Shown: positions 24,001-34,815, counted from the stretch's first letter. The stretch is DNA of 64,000 nucleotides from Cristatella mucedo (GCA_009760855.2 WPIO01000023.1:4117501-4181500); one strand, 5' to 3'. Notes: a model not told the origin generated them from the letters alone. Numbers and translations: made by a program.

Positions 24001-24039
24001 TTCTGCCCTGGTTTTGCCCAGGGGTTAAGGTGCTCGCCT

Positions 24040-24041
<2 letters not shown>

Positions 24042-24070
<29 letters not shown>

Positions 24071-24755
24071 GAATGCACTTGATAAAGCGCCCTCAGAGAA
24101 CTCAATCTCTTTCTAGGCGCTTAACATTTGCTGCAAAGGGAAACGCGATTGAATGGTGAGTAATATCATGCTTGATAAACAACATGAATAACATGGTTAG
24201 GGGTGACATGCACAGGGTTAGCATGCAAGTGTGGTTAGCGGCAGCATAAAAAAATAGAATTAATCCTAGGTGATTAAACAGCCTCTTTTTTAAAGCGACA
24301 GAAGAGCCTTTACGGCTATCACCACTGCTTGCAGTGGCGATAAAGGATCGCCCACCGCAGGAATTGAACCCACGACCTGGTGACCGAGGTCGGATATGCA
24401 GCCGCCTTACCTAGTGTGCCATCACGGCTCACTAAAATGCACAGTGTGGGCGCGCATAAGCACATGAAGGGCGAATCGCAGGGACCCACTAAATGCTGTC
24501 CTAAATCGGTGTGTTTTTAAGTTCTTTTTAAATGTGGTCAAGTCAGGAGATATTCTGGCGCAAGTCGGGAGTGAGTTCCAGGCTTTGGGAGCATACAAAC
24601 TAAATGCACGGCCTCCAAAGGATTTGCGGTTTGTACGAGGTATTGGTATACTTTGGATTCCGAAAAGCGGGTGGTACGATGCTTGGCCTGGTGGGGGAGT
24701 AGATCTGAGAGATAGGCTGGAGCCAAAGAATGAAGTGACCTAAAAGTGAGCGACA
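24042..24755 (-). mobile_element. LINE 3' portion inserted in a SINE A
   Basis: Starts (in window order) with (AAT)n at 24042, then the tail hairpin and the CACAGGGTTAGCATGC block. It resumes after the inner SINE with GGACCCACTAAATGCTGT and a coding part whose reverse frame reads SLHSLAPAYLSDLLPHQAK. It is 5'-truncated near 24755. Confidence 0.8.
24246..24435 (-). mobile_element. SINE family B nested in the LINE
   Basis: On the reverse strand: a head with an A-box-like TGGCACACTAGGTAAGGCGG, a B-box GGTTCAATTCC, then TTTATCGCCACTGCAAGCAG, GTGATAGCCGTAAAGGCTCT and an AGGCTGTTTAATC end. It interrupts the LINE tail between GGCAGCAT and GCACAGTGTG, which are contiguous in the copy at 11693-11935. 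Confidence 0.75.
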
Positions 24756-24893
24756 AAACGACAAAAAGGCCAAATAACCGAGGTCAAGTTGAATGCATTT
24801 GTTGACCGAGGTCGTGGGCTCGAGCCCTGAGACAGAAGCGCCTGGATAGAGCATAGGTTTTCTTAGGGCGCTACACAAATGAAGATATATGTA

Positions 24894-25594
24894 TTAAAAA
24901 TTTTTTTTTAGGAACCACGAATAATACCTTGGCAGCCATAAAATGGCAGATGTGGCACGCCAAAGTTTCAGGACGCTCGCTGGCAAAAACCAGCGAGAGT
25001 GATGATGTATTGGGAGTCGAGGGTGCTATGCGTTCCCCATATTTCGATCCGTAGGCGACGGAAAAATATGGCGAACACTGGCGCGCTCATAAAGCAGGAG
25101 CCGATCTAATTTCAAAGTAGGAGGCCAATTGCCTGCAGCCGGCGCTCTCTACGCGAATCGCAGTCGAATGTATGAATGTGCTGAGCACGGAGGAGCAGAC
25201 CGAGGTCACAATCGGCTTTATCACTACGTGGACACCAAATTTGGCTTCAGTTCTAAGAGGAGAACGAGGGTGAGTGATTTTCGAAATTTACTTTCTTTCT
25301 AGCAGGACAGCGTGTTTTGTAGTTTTTTAGCAGCGTCGTTAGTGCGCACACGGCTAACTCCACGTTGGCCTAGCGATCGTACAAAGGTAACTTCCAGGGC
25401 CATATTCACAGGGTCGTCGCAGACGTGCCGCGTCTGTTCTGCGGCCCGTTGAAGGCATTCACGTGTGCCCTTCACGTTACTATCTTACACCAAGTGCTGG
25501 GTTGGTATTGCGAATGACCCCCTCGCTCGATTACGGTTAGCGTCAAGTGACAAGCAGCAAATGCTACCGCCAGCAGGGAGTTCCTACCCCAAGG
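24894..25594. other. No gene recognised
   Basis: About 700 bp with no clear coding exon or repeat. The 89-aa open frame at 25465-25734 runs into LINE-2b tail and a poly-C stretch. Confidence 0.4.
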
Positions 25595-25690
25595 ACTCCA
25601 ATGTTACCAAGGTAGCAACTATGCTTTTCACTTTCTCCTTGTTGCGTGAGATCAAGTCGGTTGGCTACAGAATTCGTACGGGGGGTATGG
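25595..25690 (+). mobile_element. LINE-2b 3' fragment
   Basis: CACTTTCTCCTTGTTGCGTG followed by AGTCGGTTGGCTACAGAAT matches 13300-13345, the untranslated end of the LINE-2b copy. Confidence 0.6.
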
Positions 25691-25753
25691 ACGTTTCCCC
25701 GGTCCCCCCCCCCCGACATTTCCTCCTGGGGTAGGACATCCCCCCCCGTATAT

Positions 25754-25887
25754 GGTTTAGGGTTTAGGTTTTAGGGTTTCAGGATTTAGGGTTTTTATAA
25801 TTTAGGGGTTAGAGTTTAGGGTTTAGGGTTTTTAAGGTTTAGTGTTTAGGGTTTCACAGTTTAGGGTTTTTAGTGCTTAGGGTTTTT
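25754..25887 (+). repeat. Degenerate TTTAGGG (telomere-like) array
   Basis: I count eight exact TTTAGGG units plus one CTTAGGG, separated by T-rich spacers of varying length. Two poly-C runs (25705-25715, 25740-25748) lie just upstream, and a reverse-strand LINE begins right after. TTTAGGG is the telomere unit of many plants; TTAGGG, contained within it, is the common animal unit. No perfect head-to-tail array is present. Confidence 0.75.
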
Positions 25888-25889
25888 AT

Positions 25890-26275
25890 GACAAAACCTT
25901 GGAGTAAATCCGTTGCTTGACTGGTAGCCAGTGCAGATCGGCGAGAAGTGGAGTAATGTGGCAACTGCGACGTTCCCGACAGACAAGCCTAGCTGCAGAG
26001 TTTTGCACCAGCTGCAATCGCCTGATCGCACATGCTGGTAGGCCAGTAAGCAGTGAGTTGCAGAAGTCGAGACGGGGTGTCACGAATGCATGGGCCAACT
26101 TAGATGTGGTATCCTTATCCAAACAAGCCCGAATTTTAGCTATGTTATGAAGCTGAAAATAGGCAGATTTGACTGTGGAGCTGATATGGTCGTCTAACGA
26201 GAGGTCGCTTTGGAATATGACACCTAGATTTCGAGCTGATTCAACTGGAGATATGCTGGCAGAGCCAATAAAAAT
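25890..26275 (-). mobile_element. LINE ORF2 C-terminal fragment
   Basis: The reverse frame (26293-25886) reads [40 protein letters not shown] and [20 protein letters not shown]. It is the region after the reverse-transcriptase core of the L2/CR1-like LINE. It lacks a 3' tail and ends beside the telomere-like array. Confidence 0.85.
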
Positions 26276-26329
26276 ATGCAGCCATCTATTCATCTATTTC
26301 TATTGCTCAATGACTGTGATATGATAGTA

Positions 26330-26551
26330 TGGCTATTTTGAGATTATGACATTGTCGTAGGATTATGGGCTGTTGCGATATATAGCAGTGGTATATAAAT
26401 AACCGGCGGCAAAGGCCCGGACAGTGAGGTTGAGGACGCCGGGTGGGTATTCGTGTACTGGTCCGCTTCGGCGTCCGTGTGAATAAACGTCTTTGAGCCC
26501 GCTTCGGTGTTCTGTGTGGTATCGCGTACCTGCCGCTTAGAGGATAATGTC
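26330..26551 (+). repeat. 5' terminal direct repeat (LTR-like)
   Basis: Matches 28200-28439. The first 70 bp (GGCTATTTTGAGATTATGAC onward) differ at only 7 positions, and the end (TCGCGTACCTGCCNCTTA) is also shared. It contains a TATA box (TATATAAA, 26392-26399) and, 83 nt later, AATAAA (26482-26487), the arrangement expected of an LTR. It begins TG and may end CA. Edges are good to about 15 bp, and I found no convincing target-site duplication. Confidence 0.75.
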
Positions 26552-26924
26552 AAACTACAAGCTATTTCGGCAGAAACGGCAGAGTAACCCACGCCAGGAG
26601 ATGATGCTTAAATACTACTTCGGGGACGACTTCGTAAGCTGGCTGCTCGACTCGGAGCGAATGCTTAGTGAAAGAGCTGTCGATCCATGGTTGTGGCACA
26701 TGTACATATTTGTGTTCCTGGCAGGCGGTGCATTAACGTTCGCCGCGACCCTTCCTGACTCGGTGCAAGAGGACTACGCCCAGCTGGGTGCAACACTTGT
26801 GAAGGTGTTTGCAAGCCCTGAAGGTGAGGAGAGACTTCGGAGGTCGGACTTGCTGATTGCCAGGAATGCGGGCTGCTGGAGGTGGATGCCAGTAAAGGGC
26901 GGCTGCTGCGCTCGGATTTGGTAA
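26547..26924 (+). pseudogene. Gag-like N-terminal frame of the LTR-type element
   Basis: 125 codons. The segment from about residue 30 to 92 (WLLDSE, FLAGGALTFAATLPDSVQED, YAQLGATLVKVF) has the hydrophobic pattern of retrotransposon gag capsid domains. The coherent frame then appears to move to a second phase near 26850 (positively charged KSDRKRKQQ, then PAE-rich), to a third stretch after 27159, and again near 27455. One of these shifts is explained by a shortened tandem unit. The ATG lies inside the last bases of the upstream repeat, which is odd, so the true start may differ. No single frame is intact. Confidence 0.6.
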
Positions 26925-27085
26925 ATGCTGGTAGGACTAAGGAGACCAACAAGAGCGACAGGAAGCGGAAGCAGCAATCGCCAACGGTGTGCCAGGCGAC
27001 AAAGGCAGAGCCAGCAGAGACGCCGGTGGAGCCCGCAGAAACGGCGGCAGAGCCCGCAGAGGCGGCGTCCACGAGCAAGGCGGGG

Positions 27086-27263
27086 GCATCCGGCACAGAG
27101 GTGGCAGCATCCGGCGCAGAGGAAGCAGCATCCGGAAGAGAGTTAGCAGCATCCGGCAGCGTCCGGCAGAGAGACGGCAGCGTCCGGCAGAGAAACGGCG
27201 GTGTCTTCCAGAGACGATGCTGTGTCTGCCAGAGAGGAGGCTCTGTCTTCCAGAGAGGTGGCG
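27086..27263 (+). repeat. 21-bp tandem repeat coding a 7-residue unit
   Basis: Units start at 27086, 27107, 27128, 27149 (only 10 bp long), 27159, 27180, 27201, 27222 and 27243. In frame the units read AASGREx-like or VSSRDDA-like heptads. The 10-bp unit switches the reading frame by one for everything downstream. Confidence 0.9.
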
Positions 27264-28199
27264 GCGGCTGGGAAAGCGTTAGTAGGGAGCGAGACAGAGC
27301 CGGTGGTCAGCGAGTCGGCGCTAATGGTCTCGGAGGCGACTACGGCAAGGAGCATAGCGTTTGCGTCGGCGGAAGTGGGTGAAGCACCCGCTAAGGAGGT
27401 GGGCGAGACGCTCGCCGAGAAGGCACACGAGATGCTTGCCGAGCGTTCGGAGGCGAAGACCAGCAACAGACGGTGGCACACATTGTGGTCGCCTCGGTTT
27501 CCGAACCGCTGGCGGCGGAGACGCGCGAGGGGCCAACAGAAGACGAGAGCGAGACGCCCGTCGAGGAGGAGCGACAGTTGTATCCTGAGAGACCGAAGGC
27601 ACAGGAGTGGCCAACGGAGCTGATAAAGGTAGTCGTACAGGAGCTGAGGCTCGAGGCATCTGCCTCCCGAGTGAACCGAAAGGCGACACCGGTTGCAGTC
27701 CAGAAGACGGCGGCTGGCGTTAGGGCGAAAGCCCGGAAGCCCCGGGCAGTGGCAGAGACTGGTCCCACATAGGAGAGACTGGTGGTGCGGTGGAAAGATG
27801 AATGGCTCGGCGATGCGGCAAAGCTCGTGCCGCATGTTATGTTTTTGCGGGCAGTCGTGCACAGACCAAGACGGCTTAGGCAGAGATGCCGTTTATTAAA
27901 GGAAACCCGGGACCGGGCCGCACGGCCAACACGCTGGCCTGAAAGCAGCTGCTGCAAGTGGGTCCGCTGTTCTCAGCGGCTTCCACCGGACTAGTCCGCT
28001 GTCGCGGTACAGCAGACCCAACACTGTCCATAGCCGGAAAGTTAGCAAAGGCCGTGCTTTCCCTTGCCTCCTCCGAGCGGCCGTTACCTAGTCTCGTGCT
28101 TGATGAGAAGGCAGTTCAGGGCGGCATGTATTATTATTTTGCCGTTGTAATGTCGTGTTTTGTTGTTGCCCCATTTGAACTTGAGATCAAGTGGGAAGG

Positions 28200-28439
28200 T
28201 GGCTATTTTGAGATTATGACACTGTCGTTGGATTATGGGCTGTTGAGATTTATGGCAGCGGTATATAAGTATAGGTAAGTAAGTGGTATAAGTATAAGTG
28301 GTATATAAGTATAAGTATATATATAAGTATCGGGCGGCGAAGGCCCGGGGAGCGATGTCGAAGCCGCCGGGCGGCGGGCAGTCGCGTACTGGCCCGCTGC
28401 GGCGTATGGTGTCGCGTACCTGCCACTTACAGCATGTCA
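28200..28439 (+). repeat. 3' terminal direct repeat (LTR-like), rearranged
   Basis: Homologous to 26330-26551 with two structural changes. An insertion of about 55 bp made of GTATATAAGTATAAGT-type units (28271-28329) multiplies the TATA-like motif. The part carrying AATAAA in the upstream repeat is missing between the CGGCGT and GGTGTCGCG blocks. Confidence 0.75.
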
Positions 28440-29544
28440 GACTAAAGACAGTATTAGTAATAATTCTCAATAGCTGAGGCAGCTACAAACATTTTCTGAT
28501 ATGCTTAAGGATTCCATATCAACATTTAGCTACTAGCGGCTTTGTAACCAAGTTCCAGGGGTCAAAGGCTAGTTCCCGCCAAACCCCGCTATACTCCGGC
28601 CACGCTGCCGCTCGCCATGCAGCTGAGCTAGGGTAAGACGAGCGGCCGTCAGGTTAAACCTCTTTATAATAACGCATGCGCCAACAACAACAGCGGAACT
28701 AAACGAGTCTATAGGGAGGGTCCATTACACAGTACGCTATGGGGGCGCAAGACGACGCAGCAAGCGCGAACAAACGTGTTAGTCAGTCAGTCGGCGTCCG
28801 CAGTCCTGTCGTTGTACCGACTCCGAATCCAACAGTACGAGCGTACGCCGTCCGAAACCCGTCTGGCTGAGTAACTGCTTGGCTAGTCCGAGTCGACAAC
28901 CACCACAGTCGTGAGCTTCCACCGAAAGACGCCAGTACACGGGGGTGGATCACGAACACACTACACCGGGAACGCGGAATATACAAGTATAAACAACGAG
29001 CAAGCTATCCAGCTCCGCTCGGGCCTTGGGTACTCGTCGCCTTGCGTGCGTGGCCGCATCGCCGGAGCACGCCTGCAACCATCCATGTGCATAACTCAGC
29101 GAGACCGGGAGCCTCCAACACCGCGACTTACTCGGCCAACTTCTCCTACCCAAGAGCCCCGGTGACCTCACGTCACTGCACATCTGGCCATGCCGGTGAC
29201 CCTCTTAAAAGCCGTCTGGTCCCAGCCAACCGAACCTAGCCTGGGTACAGCTTTATCATTAAAGGTTCTCCCTACGCCGATCATGTAAATGAATACTCCC
29301 GAAGGCAGACGCTCCCCAAAGCAGAATGCTGGGCAGGCAGCTTCTTGACGTAGCCCTTCATCCCCCAAATGTTGGCAGCGGGTAAGGTCAAGGTTCCACC
29401 TTTTATCATACGAGCTAGATCTTGAGTATGCCTGGGGTTGCAACGCTATGCAATTGCCAAAGACCACTTTACCAACAGTGACCTACGTATGTCTTGTTTT
29501 AATGTACATCCACTTACATGTGCAACATGGTGAAGTGCAGCGAT
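28440..29544. other. GC-rich stretch, no gene recognised
   Basis: Several short open frames overlap on both strands (28783-29239) without family resemblance. An ATTAAA lies near 29260. It could be a solo LTR or other unknown repeat, but there is no second copy here to show it. Confidence 0.35.
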
Positions 29545-29710
29545 TTCAGTGTCCCTCAAGGTCACAGCCTAGCGGTAACGTGCTCCAACTTCATGACCCA
29601 GATCGTGGGTTCGAGTCCGGAAACGTGAAATTCTGTATTGCCCACTGCAACCGGTGGCGATACCCGTTATGGGTCTCCAGCCGCTATTTAAATTAAACTG
29701 TTAAATCAGC
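29545..29710 (+). mobile_element. SINE family B
   Basis: A-box-like CAGCCTAGCGGTAACGTGC, B-box GGTTCGAGTCC near 29610, then TATTGCCCACTGCAACCGG, GGCGATACCCGTTATGGGTC and AAACTGTTAAATC. It lies just 5' of a LINE fragment. Confidence 0.75.
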
Positions 29711-29914
29711 AAACATTTATTTAACACATATAAGTATAGATTTTGTGCAGCTCGGTCATAAAGAAATAATGAGTTTTTAATGAGTGTATTTATTTTAGGG
29801 AGAGAATTAGACCAGAAAACCACCACTCCTGTGGTTGTAACCAAAGCCCAGATTCGCATACTATACAGAAACGACACGAATTTTAATTACGAATTACAGT
29901 ATTACTGTATTACC

Positions 29915-32400
29915 ATTCATTTTGACGACTTAACTGACGTCTTACATGCTCAATTTCGTGCACTGACTTACTCTTTTTGCTGGTGGCTTGTGTGCATGAC
30001 CCCCACTTACAACAAGGGTCACACACTCGATCAAATATTGTCCTTTAAGTTGATACCATCATCTCCTATTATTAATAAATTCTGCTCATCTGATCATCTG
30101 CAGATCTTTTTCAGCCTACAATGTGTGCCCTCCTACACATACAATATCACCTGTGAATCGAGAAAAGCCCTAGAGAACCTTGACGTCGATGATGTGTTCG
30201 AAATGATTGGATGAGAGCGAAAATATGTTCTTCGCCCCTGCTGCTCAATCCCCCTTCCGACCTGTCATCACTGGTTGAATGCTACAGCACGACACTTGTT
30301 GACATGCTTAGCGAGTTTTCTGAACGAGTTTCGCCTCTGAACAAGTGCAATGTGTGCCCTCACCCAGACAGCCGATGGTTAACCGCAGACATAAAAATAA
30401 CTAGGTCTACTAAGCGTAAGCTTGAGAAAGCATGCACAAGATCAGGACTGACTGTAAATTGTCAGGCATACGAAGACTTCTGTGTATCATACCAATTGAT
30501 TCTTGCAAAAGCCAAGTCTTGCTTCTACACAAATGTTGTTGAATTACAGATGATCAATCTAAAAATGGTTATGTCTACCATCAAACATCTCCTCAAGCGC
30601 TCCCAGATTAGCTCCGTACCTAGTGATGCTCATAGGGACCTAGAACGGGACCTTTTACAATGCTCATAGGGACCCAGGCGCTCGCTTTTTTGCTTCTTTT
30701 TCAGCAAGACAAGACAAGATCAGTGAGTCCATGGCTAGGGTAGCAGCATCTTCTCTGGAATCATGCCCTTAATAATACCAATACAGGACTCTTGTACCTC
30801 AATTCCATGCACTACATCAATGTCTATAAAAAGGAGGCCACGAGAGACTTTATCCTGAAATTCATCTCCCAATCAAAGAAGACTGTATGTCCTCTAGACC
30901 ATATTCCCATTGTCCTACTTCTACGATGTACAGATCTGCTGCTGCCATGCAAAACTAACATAATACTATGTCCTTAGCCTCAGTTCGGATCCCAGCACCT
31001 TTCGAAAAGGCTGCTGTTAGGCCACTAATTAAGAAGGCAACACTCGACCGAGAGCACTTGAGCAACTTCCACTCAGTCTCCCTTCTACAGTTCCTATCAA
31101 AGGCAGCGGAACGAGTTTTGTCAGACCAGCTGAACTCGCGTGTTTAAACATCAAACCTCGCAAGTAAGTTCCCGTCTGGGTTTTGAGCTAATCACTCCAC
31201 AGAGTCAGCATTGCTTCGGGTGTATAACCTTCGGGTGTATATGCCTTCTGAGGAATGCAGACTTGGGTAAAGTCTCTCTGCTTGTTATGTTTGATCTTTC
31301 AGCAGCATTCGATAAAATTGACCTCAAAGTCCTTCTTGAGCGCCTCTCATCTCACCTGGCCATCACTGGCACTACCTTGCAGTGGTTCATATCTTATCTC
31401 AGCGGGAGACTCCAGAGTGTTGATGTGAACGGACAAAGGTCACCCGAAGAACCACTAAAGCACGGTGCACCTTAGGGCTCCGTGCTCGGTCCGCATTTTT
31501 TACAATTTATGCTCTCCCTTTAGCCGATGTGATTGCCAAGCACAATGCAGGCTTTCTTTTCTATGAAGGTGACACTCAGTTATACCTCAGCTTTGATCTC
31601 TTCCAGCCCTCCAGCACACCGAATTCTCTCAACTCTCTTGCCGCATATATCGCTGACATCCGCACATGGATGGTAAAAAACCTCAAATTAAATGATGATA
31701 AAAACCAACTTTCTAATTATGGGCAAACCAAGTGTGACTCGAAAACTGGATAGATTGTCGCTTGAAATCAGCTCCTCCAGCACATCTCCTGTTGCCACTG
31801 CACGTAACCTAGATGTCCTGTTCCAAAGTGACCTTTCACTAGATGACTAAATCAGCACCACAGTCAAGTCTGCCTACTTTCAGCTGCATAAGATTTCTAA
31901 AATACTGGCTTGTGTAGACAGGGATAGTAGGTCTACACTGGTCTATGTATTTATGACATCCCGTCTCGACTGCTGAAACAATCAGGCACTTACAGCTGGT
32001 GCAAAACTCTGCAGCTATGTTTATCAGTCATGAGCATCGAAGTTGCCACATCACACCACTTCTCGCCGACCTGCACTGGCTACCAGTCAAGAAACGCATC
32101 AACTTCAAGGTTCTATCACTCACTTTTTGGTCCCCCTGTTCTTTGGCTCCAGCCTACCTATCGGATCTACTCCCCCACCGATCTAAGCATCGTACTACCC
32201 ACTTTTCGGAATCTGATCGTTTACCTATACCTCATACAAACTTCAAGTCCTTTGGAGATCGTGCCTTTACTTTCTATGCTCCCAAAGCCTGGAACTCGCT
32301 CCCGACTTGCGTCACGACATCTCCTGACTTGACCATATTTAAACAGAAACTAAAACGCATCTATTTATGACAGCACCTTCTGACTATAGCTATTTATGAC
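29915..32400 (+). pseudogene. L2/CR1-like LINE ORF2 remnant (endonuclease end, RT, C-terminus)
   Basis: Reading through frameshifts and stops the order is: the end of the endonuclease domain (GHTLDQILSFK near 30020), a linker (RSTKRKLEKACTRSGLTVN), RT motif A (LSAAFDKID near 31300), the GAPxGSVLGP motif with an in-frame stop (31470), the active-site box decayed from YADD to YEGD (near 31562), and the C-terminal segment ([27 protein letters not shown]) to 32370. The missing second Asp and the stops make it inactive. The 3' tail hairpin is absent. Confidence 0.85.
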
Positions 32401-32774
32401 AGCAACTATGACACAACTATTATTATATTGTGTATTTCATAATCTAAAGTTTAGGCCTTTTCTAAAGGATTATTGAAACCAGGACTAATTTACCCTATCT
32501 GACAAGGGAGTCTATAAAATCTGTTGAAAATACTCTCATATATTGCAGATAGTATTGTATTATCATTTTGTACCCCTCACCGTCATTCTGTACCATCCAC
32601 GAAACGCAGACACTTCAACTCCACGGGATCTAAGTGCCACGACAGGGCAACCTGACAGCAGGTCTCCAATAATTGGCCATCTATTTGTACCTTACAAGTT
32701 TTGCCGTTTAATACTCGAAGCTCCGGGAGGCCATAAGGACCACTTACATGCTCTTTGTGCTCGATCTAGAGCAT

Positions 32775-32814
32775 TTTCTATAGTAAACTCAAAAGCTTGA
32801 GTTTACTATAGAAA
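32775..32814. repeat. Perfect 18-bp inverted repeat with 4-nt loop
   Basis: TTTCTATAGTAAACTCAA, loop AAGC, then the exact reverse complement. A further CTTTACTATAGGG follows at 32815. It could be an internal piece of a DNA transposon or a chance hairpin. Confidence 0.9.
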
Positions 32815-34383
32815 CTTTACTATAGGGCTCTCGATGCGAAATTTGTTGTAAAATAGCTTTAATCACATGAACTAATGAAGACGTAAGAGTAGTTGCATAA
32901 GAAAGACTACCACCAAGGAAGGAAGGAAGGATTAAAAAAATAGTGGTGCAGAAGTGAAGCACAAAAAATAAGAAAAGTTTGACTTATTGGCGGCAAGAGC
33001 AGTCCGTAGCATTGCATAAGAATTATGACGGTGACTACTATCCTTCCTATATAGCGTGAGTACAGTGCCCTGACATTGGCTGAGTTTAAACATTGCCAGC
33101 CATTTTTTGGTGGTGCTGTCTTGCTTTAAAAAATACTAGAACAATCTAGGGTTTAATGTAAGGTGACTGGCCAAAAATTATGCAGCCCCAAGAATTTGAT
33201 GCTGGATCCTCTGTGTCTAGGGTACGAAATTCTGGCTACCTGGCTTTCGATAACATCCCTCGGGATTCTTAGTGCAAACTGAATTAGGCATATCCAGGCT
33301 GTCAAATAAAGAAGTCTGGTGAACTAATGATTGGCTCAATTGGAAAACCTCAATTGATCAGTTGATGAACAAACTGAAACCATAGTGAAATATAACACAT
33401 ATAAATAATAATCCGAGGCCATAAAAGATTACCAGATCCGGAAATATTTTTGAGATTCTGATCTTGGATTCAGTGCCTGAAGCTCTACTTTAACGAAGCC
33501 AGTCTGTTAAACGCTCGAGACGAGTTAGATTAAAAATTTCGTAAGGAACGGTGATATTTTTGCTGCTCTCAAAATAGCATAGCTTATTCAATTTATATAC
33601 TGCCAAAACCACCGTACAGTTACAAGCGTTCCTCATATCGTACCTCAACAGCATCAAGTTGTGGATCAATTTGCCTTATGGATGCGGTTTTCCATACCTC
33701 TCTGCCCTCCATGCCCCAGCAGAGAATAAAGTGATTGATTTCTTTTTTGTAAGGTAAACTTTCCTGCATTAGGCGAGAAAACCATCAAGCCATAGACAGT
33801 AAGTAAGTAAATGGCGAGCTCCAAAAATTCAAAGTTAGATGACATCCATACAGAATGACGCGCAAAAAGATATTTCTCAACATCGCAAATAAAATGTTCC
33901 AACCTTTTGACACAACATTAATTTCAAAATATCTGCCAAATTTTCCATTCACCGTGGGCCTGCGTGCTGTCATAAAATTCGCCTCGAGCGTGGAACTATT
34001 CTGTAACTTCTGGGTTATTTGTCCAGTGCTCTATCTATTTAGCTATCAAGACAACTCCTCATTTGGCCATCTGGAGCAGTGCTTTTAATACATTAGCTTT
34101 ACATTTTCACTTACGTGCTCGAGCCAAAGTCCGGTGTACTGAGTGAATGACAATGTGTTTTGAGAATTTCAAATTGGGTGCCAAGCGTTAACCATCACGC
34201 CAGCTGTTGTTTTTTTAACAGCCTCAATTGGTCGATTAAGACTCGAAAACTGCTTGAGTGCTGACTTGAATGTTAAGCAATATCTTGAGCAATCAAAAAG
34301 GAAACACCGGAGTAGTTTGGAACTGCTTCCGACCGCGAATGAATTAGCTAAGAGAAAGCATCTATTGCTCCGTGACTCATAAC

Positions 34384-34421
34384 TTATATATATATATATT
34401 TATTTATTTATATATATATAT
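34384..34421. repeat. (TA)n / (TTTA)n palindromic tract
   Basis: Alternating TA flanks a TTTATTTATTTA core. No function can be inferred. Confidence 0.9.
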
Positions 34422-34639
34422 CATTTAAGCTTAAGAATATTAATACAGTGCTACTCTCTCAACCGTCACTGTAGTCGCCGTGGTAAGATATGCTAGTATA
34501 CCGGAGAAACTTGACCAACTGGAACACACCCGACAGCCATAAAGAGTCGACGCAGGGGCGCCAGCTAAATCAATCCGCCGCAAAACCACACCGACACACC
34601 TCCATATCGCATAATTTAATGCATCTGCATTTGTAACTC

Positions 34640-34815
34640 CATAAATCCATAAAGATTAAGTGGGTGTTACGCAGCAGAGTTTTGTATGCGTACTCACAGC
34701 CTAAGCGGCTTTCGGTACCCATTCGGTAGCCAGCAGACTTATAGGTAAAATTTCCAGAAAATATATTGTTAAGTTCTCTGAGGGTGCGATAGAATATCTC
34801 ATTATTATTATTACG
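34640..34815. mobile_element. LINE-2b end (-) joined to LINE tail (+)
   Basis: 34640-34745 is the reverse complement of the LINE-2b 3' end (GTGGGTGTTACGCAGCAGAG, CAGCCTAAGCGGCTTTCGG). 34768-34815 is a forward LINE tail (AAGTTCTCTGAGGGTGC, (ATT)n). The two are back to back. Confidence 0.65.

Larger units (their letters stand above)
24001..24893 (+). mobile_element. SINE family A interrupted by a LINE
   Basis: The head (GCCCAGGGGTTAAGGTGCTC) is at 24001-24041. The rest of the SINE (two ACCGAGGTC motifs, B-box-like GGGCTCGAGCCC, tail with TTCTTAGGGCGC) resumes at about 24760-24893. The two parts join cleanly when compared with the intact copy at 801-1000. The gap is filled by a reverse-strand LINE. 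Confidence 0.75.
26330..28439 (+). mobile_element. Short LTR-type retroelement with gag-like frame, no pol
   Basis: Direct repeats at 26330-26551 and 28200-28439 enclose about 1.65 kb. A purine-rich tract (GTGGGAAGG, 28191-28199) lies immediately before the downstream repeat, as a polypurine primer would. The interior has a gag-like frame, an Ala/Glu-rich region with a 21-bp tandem repeat and a Cys-rich stretch near 27785-27860. I see no protease, reverse transcriptase or integrase motif, so it would need helper enzymes from another element. A primer-binding site could not be assigned. Confidence 0.7.
32401..34639. other. No gene recognised; AT-rich
   Basis: About 2.2 kb with a perfect hairpin at 32775-32814 and an AT-rich palindromic tract at 34384-34421. 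Short open frames at 33666-34088 show no resemblance. Confidence 0.45.

Noticed and set aside
27143-27862. 239-aa reverse-strand open frame
   Set aside because: It lies antisense to the GC-rich heptad-repeat region of the LTR-type element; lack of stops follows from the repeat, and no domain is recognisable.
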